A DNA stretch of 45,813 nucleotides, taken from Monosporascus cannonballus. Its lineage: Eukaryota > Ascomycota > Sordariomycetes > Xylariales. The notes below the pieces were generated by a model. The model did no database searches and had not been told where the DNA came from. It was given only the letters and a program-made list of their open reading frames with translations. Shown here piece after piece: positions 10,573 to 20,407 of this stretch. Position 1 is the stretch's first letter; each line of letters opens with the position of its first letter. The stretch covers positions 1 through 45,813 of the forward strand of contig QJNS01000400.1 of NCBI GenBank assembly GCA_004154925.1, in the 5' to 3' direction. The position numbers were made by a program, and so were the translations under genes.

Positions 10573-10963
10573 GCAAAGCTAAGAATGCTCCCACGATGTT
10601 ATAAGGACAATGAATGTACAACCACTTACTTGGCTAGGCCCAGTCCCATCAACTAAGCGTCCGCCCCTTGTATATATCTACCTGGACCCGGGGATCCAAC
10701 GTCTGGACCCGTAACCTTGAGGACCCAGCCCCCTGTTTGTTTCCTACCGGGTCTTGCCTCATTGGCTAATTACTGTAAATGATTGGTTTGGTTATCTCTG
10801 CAGGCCCACTCATGACGCAGATATGGTCATGGCAAAAGCCCTTTCTGCGATTATTAATGTCTGTCTTCTATTCTTTATATTTTGATTGGTTAAGAAATTT
10901 CTTCGGAGTTCTTCGCCTGACATAAGATGTATAAAGGTAGCTTAGGCGTATAGTGGTGGGGAG
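10573..10963. other. Spacer between two gene relics
   Basis: About 390 bases between the SNF2 relic and the HET-ankyrin relic. I see no gene or repeat in it. Confidence 0.5.
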
Positions 10964-13337
10964 TTAACGACCATGTTTTCGCAATAGCCGCACAACGGCC
11001 ATGCGTCCCTGCTCTACAGCCCACGACAGCGGCATCTGGTCGAAGTAACTTTTCGTTTTAATAGCGGCGCCTTTATCGAGCAACAGCTTCACGACGGCCT
11101 CGTGTCCCTTCTCTGCGGCCCACCACAGCGACGTCTCGCCGTAATCATTCTTCGCCTCGATAACGGCGCCTTTATCGAGCAACAGCTTTACAGCGCCGTC
11201 GTGCCCCTTCTCTGAGGCACACAACAGCGGCGTCTGGCCGTAGCTATTCTTCTCTTCAATGTTGGCGGCGCCTTTGTCGAGCAATAATTTCACAACGCCC
11301 TTATGTCCCTTTTCTGCAGCCCATAACAGCGGCGACCGGCCGTTGTCACTCTTCACCTTGATGGCGGCGCCTTTATCGAGCAACAATTTCACGACGCCCT
11401 CGTACCCCTCCTCTGCGGCCCATAACAGCGGCGCCCGGCCGTTGTCACTCTTCACCTCGATGGCTGCGCCTTTGTTGTTGGTAACTATATCATCAATTAC
11501 CCTCAGTGCTTCCTCATCCGCCTCTGTCCACGGGTTGCGACCTGGATAAGTGTCCATGATTCTCAATGCCGCTCTATACACCTCGACAGCTTTTTGGAGA
11601 TTCTTCCCCGCGTCTTTGTATCTTCCCAATGCATTCAACAACACTCCGAAATTCCATAATCTGGTAGCTTTGTCCAGATCATCTTGCAATTCTGTCCTTG
11701 GCCACTTAGGCCCCACTCGGCTGCTTATGAAGCACTCATAATCTTGATCTTGCGACTTGGGTTGAGATACATCCCAGTCCCAAACAAGCAGGAAATCAAT
11801 TGGAAAGGTTGCGATTGATCGTAAAAGGTCCGCCCACTTGGTGCTTGCAGGTTGTATATCGTCTGTGAGGGGAAATGCAATCATTATAACTGCCGAATAA
11901 CCGTTGCATAGCCTGACAATTTGTAGGGTTCGATGCTCCTTGTAGAAGACAAACGACATCCCCTCTCCGGACGTGTTTTGCCGAGGTCTGGAGGGTGAAC
12001 TGAGAGCTCTGTTCCCCTTTCGTGTCGAAATGCGTCTTCCTCCAAGTAATGCCGATGTTCTGTCCGCCGCCTTGAATATTAGATCTGAAATATACTTCGC
12101 CAAGGATGCGGCCTTTCCCCTTAATTATCGCTACGTCGTGCTTGTCCCAAGTGTCCACAGACATTTTGGTTGGAGAGGGAGAATCGGACAAGCATCTGAA
12201 AGACTTTGTCCCATGAAGTCTGGTAGTTGGCCGATAACCCCGCCGTGCTGGGGTCATCAGAACTCATGCCGAGCAAGGCATAAACCATGTCGTGGCGTTC
12301 TGTAGCCTTGCGGGTGTGGTACATATCCACCAGCTCACTTAGAGGGCGGATGCAAGGGAAAACCTGCCTGATTGACTCATTTGGTGTCTATGCCGGAAGA
12401 TTGCGCCTTGTATGAGATAGGTTATCGGAGGGATCAGACCATGTAGGTCTGGGCACGTGTTGTAGGATAGGTTCAATGCGTTGACGCCTTGGCAGAACGC
12501 GTATCCGTCAATTTCCGAAAGACCACATTTAATCCGGATATGTCGAGCTGCGGCAACCTCCTGAAGAACCTGGATTATTTTTCGTCAGAAAACCTATACC
12601 CAGAATCGTTCACTATCTGCCACGTACCCAGATGCGCTGAAACCATTCCCGGTGCAGCAGGGCAAGGATCGCTTGCTGGTGCTGGTTCGGTTTGTCGGTA
12701 ACGGGATGCATGCGCTGCTCTTCGGCGGCCTTGCGTAGTGCTTCAAACGCTTGGTCGCTATCAACCGCCGCCTCTCCAAGCCCAGACGATAACGCAACTG
12801 GCGTTGGCATAAATCTTCGCCATAGACTGAACTTGCTGTCCCCTTTCGTCGTTATCTTCTTGGTTGATGCAGATAGCATCTATCCATAGGATTCGTTTGA
12901 GAAAGCGATCCCGAAGATGCGACAGCGCCGTGTGAAGGTCTGCCGTGACGAGCAAGCAGCGGTTGTTTCCGGTGAGGGGGTCGTTACTTTTGTCATCTGG
13001 CTGGATATAGACGGGCTGTCGGTTGTCCCGAGAGCCCCACACATACGACAAGGCTTCGTATAGATGTGTCCCTTGGCCAGGTTTCTGCAGAGGATACTCG
13101 AAGATTTGGCATCGGATGGGGGCCTTTTTGTTTTCGTGCGGCATCAGGCGAAGCAAGCGAATACTGCCATGCTCCGACAAAGGGGAATAGCAGTATGAGG
13201 ACGTCGAGGAGGCATATTCCGCGGTCGGCCTTGCCCGATTGGTAGTCCTTGAGGCTAGGCTCGGGCTCGAGCTCCAACCGCGCAGACGTGGGAGCCGGGT
13301 GGTCCGGTCGATATCTCTCCGCCTCAGACTGCTCCAT
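10964..13337 (-). pseudogene. HET-domain/ankyrin-repeat protein, broken by frameshifts
   Basis: The HET domain reads SPLSEHGSIRLLRLMP, YEALSYVWGS, RILWIDAICINQED and QSMAKIYANASCVIVW. A one-base shift near 12780 separates this from LGEAAVDSDQAF...EWFQRIW. A 58-bp intron (12570-12627, GTACGT...CCAG) then joins to VLQEVAAARH. Further one-base shifts lie near 12355, 12165 (AAAA run) and 11920 (AAA run). Between them are HDMVYALLGMSSDDP, MSVDTWDKHDVAIIKGKGR and VRLCNGYSAVIMIAF, all standard middle parts of HET proteins. From 12103 to the stop at 10964 the frame is open, including five ankyrin repeats. The N-terminal start is unsettled: an ATG at 13337 is in a different frame from the HET domain, so another break is likely near 13200. 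HET proteins trigger cell death when incompatible strains fuse. The order HET, central domain, ankyrin is a known fungal NLR-like layout, here without a NACHT motif that I can see. Confidence 0.85.
10970..11470 (-). repeat. Five ankyrin repeats, near-identical units of about 99 bp
   Basis: Five consecutive 33-34 residue repeats, each close to KGAAI-x-x-K-x-D-x-G-x-x-PLLWAAEKGH-x-x-VVKLLLD. The DNA is also strongly conserved between units (repeated 'tttatcgagcaaca' and 'ctctgcggccca' blocks), most of all in the two first-translated units. The third unit has one extra residue. The last is the most diverged and caps the array. Conservation at DNA level points to recent unit duplication or gene conversion. 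Confidence 0.9.
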
Positions 13338-14316
13338 AAGTCCCTGCTCTGGCAAAGGCTACCCGACGAATGGACCAAAGGCCGATAGACGGCACCATGG
13401 ACGAGGGAAAGCGATGTGCCGGCGTGAACAGAAAGATTACGGCGTCGTGGGATGTTCAAAGTGGTTACCCCGCACTGAATATGAATAGGAGAGGAACGCG
13501 TTCTCAAAGGGGAGCATACCGCGGAGGTGCAAAACCCAGGTCACGTGCTGGGGCCTTGCTGAAGCGCCACTACGTCCCTTAGGTGCAGTTCGTAAACTTT
13601 CAGAATCTGATTCTTAGGTCGTATTCGGTCCTGCGGCAGATGAAGGGGAAAGTGACATTTTCGACTTAATAGCTGTCGGCTGCATCACCTGTCCCACCAC
13701 AGCTTACAGGGCCTTCCTATGTTCGAGGGCCGCCCATCAGACTCTGGCCAGGATAGTTGAGCCACCCCATCATTATATCCAGCAACGACAACACAGAAAT
13801 TGATCGATGACGTGCCTACTAAGGGTAGAAGTGGTTAATTCATTAAACACGAGTAAGCTTAGAGGCTGTTCTGATCCCCCCTTTTTTGCAATATATTCCA
13901 CGAGATAGGGTTGCTAGGAATTATAGGTACCTAGTTATATGTAGCTCAACCCCCTTTTAACAAGCACCCAAGTCATCTACGAAAGGTTTGTTTGTTTGTT
14001 TGTCGGACGCGTGATTCTCAGCGGCGTGTACTGGTTCTATGCCAGCTTACTTGTCTGATAAAACGATCTTATATCTGGGATTGGATGAGTGCAGAGTTAG
14101 AGGATAAACTACCTAGCCCGGGACCCCAACTGGGAACCTGGGAGCCACCTTATAAAAGCATATCGCCATATCCCAAATCCTTCCATACAAACGCCCTTGG
14201 GCCTGTATCACTCATTTTGAAAGATCGGAGTAGCTAACGCCCACTTGCACTGTGCCGGATAATACGGAGCTGAATGTTTCTTCGTGTACACCGAACGCGG
14301 TAGCTCGCGCCATCAC
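13338..14316. other. Intergenic region, no gene recognised
   Basis: Nearly 1 kb between the HET-ankyrin relic and the stop of the secreted-protein gene. It has a (TTTG)4 run at 13987-14002. Any promoter of the HET-ankyrin gene would lie at its left end. The open frames seen have no recognisable domain. Confidence 0.5.
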
Positions 14317-14940
14317 CTAGTCGTCATCTTCAGGGTCGCCCTTGACGTTCTGCCACTCGTCGTCGTAGTCGATGTCCTCCCCGGTGTCCCACTCCTCGTT
14401 CATGGCCTCCTTGGTATCGTAGCAGAAGACGCGGATGTCGAGGTCGGCGTCGGGGACGAGCGCGGGCGGGATCACCATCTGGTAGTCCTCCTCGTCCTGG
14501 CCGGCGATGGTGGCCATGCGGAGGGTCTTGGCGGGGTCCCAGCTGGACTCGAGGCCGGTGATGTGGCTGCTGAGCTCCTCCTCGCTCTTGAACCACATGC
14601 TCGGCGGGATCCAGGCCTTGCCGAGGCGCTGGAACGGGCCGTCCTCGGCCGTGAGCACGCAGTACCAGTCCGGCTCCCCGTCGTCGAGGATGTAGGTGTC
14701 CGGGCCCATGGCCGTGTACACGCCCGCGCCGATCTGCTGCCCGTTGGCCGAGCTGCCGTCGTCCGTCAATCTGTTGTCGTTGTTGTTATAGTCCTCGCCT
14801 TGGGCCGGTGACACGCGTCGATAGCCGATTATCGTCTCGTCGCGCTTACTCAGCGCGTTCATGCCGGGGGACGGCAAAGCAGTGGCCTGGCTGGCGAGAA
14901 CCAGAGCGACGAAGGCCTTGGAGAAGCTCGTGAAGGACAT
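14317..14940 (-). CDS. Small secreted acidic protein, possible ADP-ribosyltransferase-like fold
   Basis: Single exon, 207 residues, ATG at 14940. The N-terminus is a signal peptide (FVALVLASQATA, cut near LPSPG) followed by a Lys-Arg site at residues 32-33 that could be a Kex2 processing point. The mature part has ETIIGYRRVSPAQGEDYN, then GQQIGAGVYTA, PDWYCVLTAEDG, KAWIPPSMWF, and a late MVIPPALVPDADLDIRVFC. The C-terminus is very acidic and ends EDDD. The 'GYR-x-V-S' strand followed by 'G-x-G-V-Y' recalls the R-strand and following loop of ADP-ribosyltransferase-like secreted proteins, but I cannot confirm the catalytic glutamate, so this is inference only. Two Cys are in the mature part. 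It could equally be an enzyme-like secreted protein with no such activity. A TATA box lies upstream. Confidence 0.7.
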   Translation of the reverse strand: MSFTSFSKAFVALVLASQATALPSPGMNALSKRDETIIGYRRVSPAQGEDYNNNDNRLTDDGSSANGQQIGAGVYTAMGPDTYILDDGEPDWYCVLTAEDGPFQRLGKAWIPPSMWFKSEEELSSHITGLESSWDPAKTLRMATIAGQDEEDYQMVIPPALVPDADLDIRVFCYDTKEAMNEEWDTGEDIDYDDEWQNVKGDPEDDD

Positions 14941-15065
14941 TGTTGGATGAAGCGCGAGAACCGCTCTAGAAAACTATTGAGTGATGCTAAGGATCCGTGT
15001 TGAGACTCGTGAAGATGGTGATGATGGGTTAACAGAAGTCGTGTTCCGCAGGTTGCCCGACCCCT

Positions 15066-15072
15066 TTTTATA
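15066..15072 (-). promoter_or_regulatory. TATA box of the secreted-protein gene
   Basis: TATAAAA on the minus strand, within GTATAAAAAGG, 126 bases upstream of the ATG at 14940. The spacing fits a leader of about 90 bases. A clear TATA box fits an inducible gene. Confidence 0.6.
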
Positions 15073-16519
15073 CTCGGGACGTCGTCGACCTGCCACACCG
15101 CGAGGTGCTTCAATATCCATAACGATCAACCCTCGGTGCTTGAGCGAGCCGCAAATGATCATCCGATGCTATACTTGGGATGCTATAACCCCACCAGAAT
15201 ATTCCCATATTCCAGATACATAGTTCATATGGTATCATGACAATGAGGCATGTTCTTGGGGGCTATTACTTGCTGAAATCCTTCACCTGCTGATCGGAGA
15301 AGGACAAGGCCACTTGAAACCGATCTTGGGGAGTAGGATCAGTTCTCCAAACCTAAGTCCGCCAGAGGTTATCAAATTCATGAACTCACACGGTTCCATC
15401 AGAGCCTGTCCGCGCGGGATTCATATTACGAACCGAGTGAAGGCGTCATACGGACGCATCTTCTATTGAGCCAGGCGGTGCCGAAGATAGTTTACACCTC
15501 TCTTATACAACCCATACATTCTGAGGATGAATAACGCCACATATAATTATGATAAATAATCTAGAAGAAATCATAATTAAAAAGACCTTTAAGCCAGAAG
15601 CTACACAGTACAAATGATTTCTTTACTCGATAAAGTTGGTTGATCCAGTAATTACTCAGTTTCAACGCTTGCTACTATAATTCCGTTATGCTTTCATTCG
15701 CAATTAATTTTCGGCACCGACTGCGAGCGTACCCCTGCCAGAAGGAATCACATCGAGAATCCTAGTTTCGGCATCATGTAAGCACCATGACTGATGCGGT
15801 GACACTCTTGACGATCGGGGAACGGAGAGCCTCATGATAACCCAGCTGAACATTGATCGATCGGGCTGGCGGATTTGGAGGAAGTATCTTTAATTAGCAA
15901 CGCTTGCGTAACGAGGCCGTGTTGAATTAGTAAACACTCTCCGGTAGTGATAGCCGCTGTTTCTTGACTGAGCGAAATAAAAGTATGCTCTGGTTCATCA
16001 GTCGTCCTTTGCTTGCCCTTGCATAATAACGAAACGTCATAGGGCTGAGCCGAGACTATTCAGCCGCCACTTATAATCTAGTCTAGCCCGGGGGCGTGTT
16101 TGGTTGCTGACCCCGCTACGATCGCGGCAACCTGGGGGCTGACGAATAGATGGTAGGAACCTAACCTAACGTAACCTGTGACTCCCTCCTCGCACAAACA
16201 ATAGAATACTTGAGATGCAACCCATTTCAGGATTATTGTGGACCGTGTCCATAAGAGGCCGCAAGTGATATATGTCCCGGAATATGCCAGGAGGGGAAGG
16301 AGTTGTGGTGTAAGCAGTACATCGACTTTGAATGTACCAGTCGGGACACACCTTGACGATCGATCAGTAGGGGGTGCTACAAATGACGTACCGGAGGGTT
16401 AAGCGGGTGGAAAGAGAATGTATAAAGCTGTAGCGGTGCGGGTGGCTTGCACACAGTGACTGATAAGTAAAGCATTCGTAATGGCCTTGGACCAACAGTA
16501 ATTTCCACAGTTCTGAAGA

Positions 16520-16553
16520 TCTCTCTCTCTCTTTCTCTCTCTCTTACTCTCCC
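16520..16553 (+). promoter_or_regulatory. CT-rich pyrimidine tract upstream of the 16581 gene
   Basis: An almost pure CT run of about 34 bases ending roughly 28 bases before the ATG. Such tracts are common just upstream of transcription starts in filamentous fungi and help fix the start of this gene. Confidence 0.55.
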
Positions 16554-16580
16554 ACTCACAAAAGCACATATCGTACGTAG

Positions 16581-17244
16581 ATGAACGAGACAGCGTTCGA
16601 AATGTCGGATCGTCCTAACGAGACCCTCACCGCCGTCCTCTGCGAGGACCACTGGCAGATAGACTCGGAGCGCCGCTCCTACATCACGTTTAAAGCAGAC
16701 GGCAGCGGCCAGGTAAGCCGTGCATATGCCGTTCCGTCACGAGAAAGGCCGACTGACAAGCGTCAAGATAGTACTGCGTCGTGACATGCCCATCGCCATC
16801 TGCGCGGAGATCGAATGGCGGCCCGTGAATCGCGAGTCGTTCGACGACGCCAATCTCGACATCGGCGACGGCGCCGACGGGGTTTCGCCGTCCATCGCGG
16901 CGGAGTTCGAGATGGAGATCACGCTCACGAAGCGGCGGCCCGCGTCGTGGGGCCCCAGGGTGGAGAGGCTGCGCATCAACGAGCACCAGCTGACCGAGGA
17001 CGCCTTCTCGCCCAAGACGTACAGGGTCACCCTCGAGAGGGGCGAGTTCCGGTCGCGCGAGGACCTCTCCAGGTTCGGGGCTTCCGAGATGCCGGGCTGG
17101 GCGGAGAGGTTCGCGCTCAGGCTGCGGTTCGACAAGTCGCCGTACCCGCCCCGGCAGGAGTGGAGGCAGCCGGAGGGCATGCCCGACGCCAACAAGGTCT
17201 GGGAGTGGAAGGAGTTTTGCGGCCGTAGATTCCCCAGGACCTGA
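16581..17244 (+). CDS. Unrecognised conserved-looking fungal protein
   Basis: Two exons, 16581-16712 and 16768-17244, give 202 residues. The 55-bp intron has donor GTAAGC (after CAG), branch CTGAC at 16753-16757 and acceptor CAAG. The nearby ATAG acceptor three bases later would put exon 2 out of frame, so I chose the earlier one. The spliced junction reads YITFKADGSGQ-IVLRRDMPIAICAEIEWRP, which looks like one beta-rich unit: a 'DG-x-G' turn, then a strand and 'A-E-x-E-W'. Later blocks are FEMEITLTKRRP, PKTYRVTLERGEFRSREDL and RFALRLRFDKSPYPP. No signal peptide or membrane segment. The alternation of short strands suggests a lipocalin-like or similar barrel, but I do not recognise the family. 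A second in-frame ATG lies at 16602. Confidence 0.7.
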
Positions 17245-18127
17245 ACCCGGGCTCTCGCGGTGGGAAAGGTGGAGGCAATAAAGGCGCACGCCATGGTTTA
17301 GCAGCGTAACATTAAACATTTGGAATGGACGGCCTCCGACTCTTACGACCCAGCCAGTGGCCGTAAAGACAGACAAGCGGTCAGTTCATGAAACTAAGCA
17401 AGCGGGCTATCTCGAAGTTATAGACTATTCACCCCTATGTAACATAATAGACGTAGCTTTACAGCGGCGTAAGGTGGAGTTAGGGGATTAGGGTACTCCG
17501 GAACGTCTATGGTGATGTCCGTTACCATATATCAACCCTTATAATGCCACCAATTGACTTAACCACTTCCCCGGAATAGAAAGGATTATTCTATGCGGGA
17601 CGGCGGCTAGTATTTCTGAAAAGATATATATCCAACACCCGCCCGCCTTTGGCGGGATAGATGCGGAGTGGTAGTCCTTCGAGTTGGGGGAGTAAAGAAC
17701 ATGGTAGAGGGTAGTCGGGCTGATCGCTGATTCTTCCTCCGCCACAGAACAGTCCTTCGCGTTCAGAAAATAAAAAACATATCTATGCTACTCGCCCAAT
17801 AGACCAAGACACGCCGGGGAACTCCCCGGCCACGAGTATTGTGACCAAGGGAAGACAGCAGAGAGCCAAGAATCCATGTTTCTCTTGTTTATCTATCTAT
17901 TCATAAGCAAAGCAAAGCAAGTCTGTCTTCGGAAGGGGGTATCACTATCGCTATTGCTACGCTATCGCTTTGCCTCCACGGGCGCTTATTTCTCCGTTTG
18001 AGTATTCTTCCCCGGGCATTGCCGTCGCTGGTCCCGTACGTGTAGGAACACCGAGGAAAAAGAAAAGGAAGGAAAAATCATCCCTCTATATCCCCTCTCC
18101 CCCTCTCCTCCTCTTCCCAGGACTCAC
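17245..18127. other. Convergent intergenic region
   Basis: About 880 bases between the stops of the 16581 gene and the Irs4-like gene, so it should hold two 3' UTRs. I see no gene or repeat in it. Confidence 0.5.
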
Positions 18128-20407
18128 TCACTTCCTCTTCCCGCCCCCTCCACCACCACCCCCCTTCGGGCCCTTGACCCGGACGCCGTTGGCGCTCCAC
18201 CAGACGCTGTCGCCGACCTTGCGGGGGATCTTGCGGCCCCGGAGCCGCTGGTCGATGAGCCACATGCCGACGACGAACTCGGTCTTGTCGAGGGCGCCGC
18301 GCCCGTGACGGTCCACGAGGTCCCAGACCTCGGCGAGCTCGTCGAAGGGCAGCCGGCTGCGCGCCCAGATGTCGCGCACCACCACGTTGGCCACGAGGTC
18401 CTTGCCGTCTCCGCCCGGTGGGTGCTTGTTGTTGTTCTCGGGTTCGGCCGCCCCGGATGGTTCGCCGCGGTGCGGTGTCTTCGGGTCCTGGTTTTGATTC
18501 TGGCTTTGGCTTTGGCTTTGGCTTCGGTTCTGGTTCCGGCCCGGGATCGGATGGGCGTCGTCCGGCGCCCTGTCTAGCAGGTAGCCCCTATTGCTGGCCC
18601 ACACGCCCTCGTACCGCTTGCGCTCGCGGGCCGTGATCTCCTCGCGCCACCGCTTGCGCTGGCCCTCGTGGTGCGCGTGCTTGTTGCTCTTGCCGAAGGC
18701 CTTCCTCGCGCGGTGGTGGTGGTGGTGGTTGCGGTGCCTCCTGGCGCCCTCGTCGTCCGACTTGGACGGCGGCTGGCGCAGCGTCTGGCGCAGGCGCGGC
18801 GTGGGCCTGCGGGAGGAGGGCGGCGTGGGCGACGCCTTCTGCGGCGGCTTCGACGGCGTCAGGCGCGAGTTGGCCAGTGACCCTGCCATGATCGCGTTCG
18901 TGAGCGACGACAGGGGCATGTCCGGGGTTTGCTGTTGTTGCTGGCGTTGCGGAAGGGATGGTGGACGGCCTTGCGAGCGGGCGGGCGTGCTCTGTCTAGA
19001 GGCGGGACGCGCACTTCGCGGTGGGTCAGGGGTTGATGGAGGAATTCCTGGGCGGCGTGGGGAATCTGGCTGGGGCGAGGGTGCCGATGACGCCGAAACA
19101 AATGTATCGTCCGACGACGAAGAAGATGGCCTATGATCCTGTTGAACTAGCTCAGTCGCAGGCGGCGGCTCCTTAGGCGGCGCAGAAGGTTGCTCTACAT
19201 GATGCACGGAAGCTCGATGCTGTGGTTTTGGCTTGACCGCTGGCGGCGTTTTCGACCGGGATCCCAAGATATCATAGCTAGACTTGCGTGCCAATATACT
19301 CTGCGATGAAACCCGTCTCGGTTGAGGGGAGAGGATGACGGTATTAGCCCTGCTGATAGACCTAGGGGGAGTAGAGGCGCGTGGTTTCCTCTTGGGCGTC
19401 ACGGGCCTAGCCGATATAGATCCACCAACTTCGCTTCTTGTTGATCTCGGTGGCGGAGGTGCAGGTGGACGTTTCTTCGGTTCCACTACCATACGCGGTT
19501 TCTGCGTTAGAGGCTGCTCCCCAGCTGGCTGCTTGACCCTCGCAGGAGGAGAGACGGGTTTTCTCCGCACTGGTGGATTTGCTGGCATCGTCGGGGGGGA
19601 AACGGGTCTAGTTACGGGACTCGGAGCCCTCGGAGGTGTCGCCGACCGTGGTTTCGGTTTCGGCCCCGATATGGCTGGTTTGCTATCATTGGACGCCGTG
19701 ACCTGCTTCTTGACGGGGTCCGCATCGCAACCCTTATTCTCAAACAAGGTTATCAGCGTGTTTGTCGATGGCAGCGGGTCCGCGTCGGTCGCCAGGTCGA
19801 GACTCGTCACCGAAGTCGCTGCGCTATGAACACTGGCGTTGTCCCCCTGGCGCCTCCTCGCCGCCTGTTGCGCATACGGATGCGGCGATTGCGCAGGTTG
19901 GCGCGCACTGGGACTGCCGGACCTGCTAGCGGCGAGGGACGCGGCGATGAACGACGGCGACCTGGAGCCGGCCATGGCCTGCTTGCCGGGCGGCATCAGT
20001 AACGGAACGGCAGCGAGACCCTGGTGCTGGATGGTCTGTTGCAAAGGCTGGGGCGGCATCTGGCCAACAGCAGCTCCGTGTTCAACATCGCTTCCTCCGT
20101 TTCCGCTACTAATAAAGCTGTTCCCTGTAGTCTGCCGACTAGCACCGGCGGGCCTATCTCTGGGCGGAGAGCGCGACAGAGCCAGGCCATGGTGGTGCGA
20201 AGTCGAGGTAGCCGCGATGAGGGCTCGGTTATCGACGGTTCGCGCCTGGGTAGTAGCTACGGCGCTCTGCGGTTGCTTCGAGCCGGTGTTCTGGAAGGCG
20301 AGGGAGGCGCCCTTCAAGGCGGCCTTATAAGTGGCACCGTCATCATTGCTAAGACCGCCGGCGGAGGCGGAGGGTCGGTTCCGGATCGGGGTGCCGGAAC
20401 GGTTCAT
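18128..20407 (-). CDS. IRS4: EH-domain protein, Irs4/Tax4-like
   Basis: Single exon, 759 residues, ATG at 20407. A conserved start motif (YKAALKGASLAFQ, about residues 27-39) is followed by about 550 disordered residues rich in Pro, Ser and Arg with repeated PPRAPSP- and KPKP-type blocks. A basic patch with a His run (HRNHHHHHRARKA) leads into a C-terminal EH domain at about 591-740: ITARERKRYEGVWASNRGYLL, then VVVRDIWARSRLPFDELAEVWDLVDRHGRG (the helix, loop and W-D-L-V-D of EH) and FVVGMWLIDQRLRGRKIP. In yeast, Irs4 and Tax4 bind the phosphatase Inp51 and control PI(4,5)P2, cell wall signalling and autophagy. That role is taken from the family. A low-complexity Asn/Gln/Ser insert of about 60 residues splits the first EH helix from the rest. 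Confidence 0.88.
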   Translation of the reverse strand: MNRSGTPIRNRPSASAGGLSNDDGATYKAALKGASLAFQNTGSKQPQSAVATTQARTVDNRALIAATSTSHHHGLALSRSPPRDRPAGASRQTTGNSFISSGNGGSDVEHGAAVGQMPPQPLQQTIQHQGLAAVPLLMPPGKQAMAGSRSPSFIAASLAASRSGSPSARQPAQSPHPYAQQAARRRQGDNASVHSAATSVTSLDLATDADPLPSTNTLITLFENKGCDADPVKKQVTASNDSKPAISGPKPKPRSATPPRAPSPVTRPVSPPTMPANPPVRRKPVSPPARVKQPAGEQPLTQKPRMVVEPKKRPPAPPPPRSTRSEVGGSISARPVTPKRKPRASTPPRSISRANTVILSPQPRRVSSQSILARKSSYDILGSRSKTPPAVKPKPQHRASVHHVEQPSAPPKEPPPATELVQQDHRPSSSSSDDTFVSASSAPSPQPDSPRRPGIPPSTPDPPRSARPASRQSTPARSQGRPPSLPQRQQQQQTPDMPLSSLTNAIMAGSLANSRLTPSKPPQKASPTPPSSRRPTPRLRQTLRQPPSKSDDEGARRHRNHHHHHRARKAFGKSNKHAHHEGQRKRWREEITARERKRYEGVWASNRGYLLDRAPDDAHPIPGRNQNRSQSQSQSQNQNQDPKTPHRGEPSGAAEPENNNKHPPGGDGKDLVANVVVRDIWARSRLPFDELAEVWDLVDRHGRGALDKTEFVVGMWLIDQRLRGRKIPRKVGDSVWWSANGVRVKGPKGGGGGGGGKRK

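Larger units (their letters stand above)
14941..16580. other. Divergent intergenic region with secreted-protein promoter
   Basis: About 1.6 kb between divergent genes. Its left end holds the TATA box of the secreted-protein gene, and its right end the pyrimidine tract in front of the gene at 16581. The middle (about 15500-16000) is moderately AT-rich with no open frame worth reporting. Confidence 0.55.

Noticed and set aside
11259..11549. Plus-strand repeat-rich frame with AAPLSSNNFTTP units
   Set aside because: It is the antisense of the ankyrin repeats.
16768..16770. Alternative ATAG acceptor for the 16581 gene
   Set aside because: It puts exon 2 out of frame and gives an early stop; the CAAG acceptor keeps the frame.
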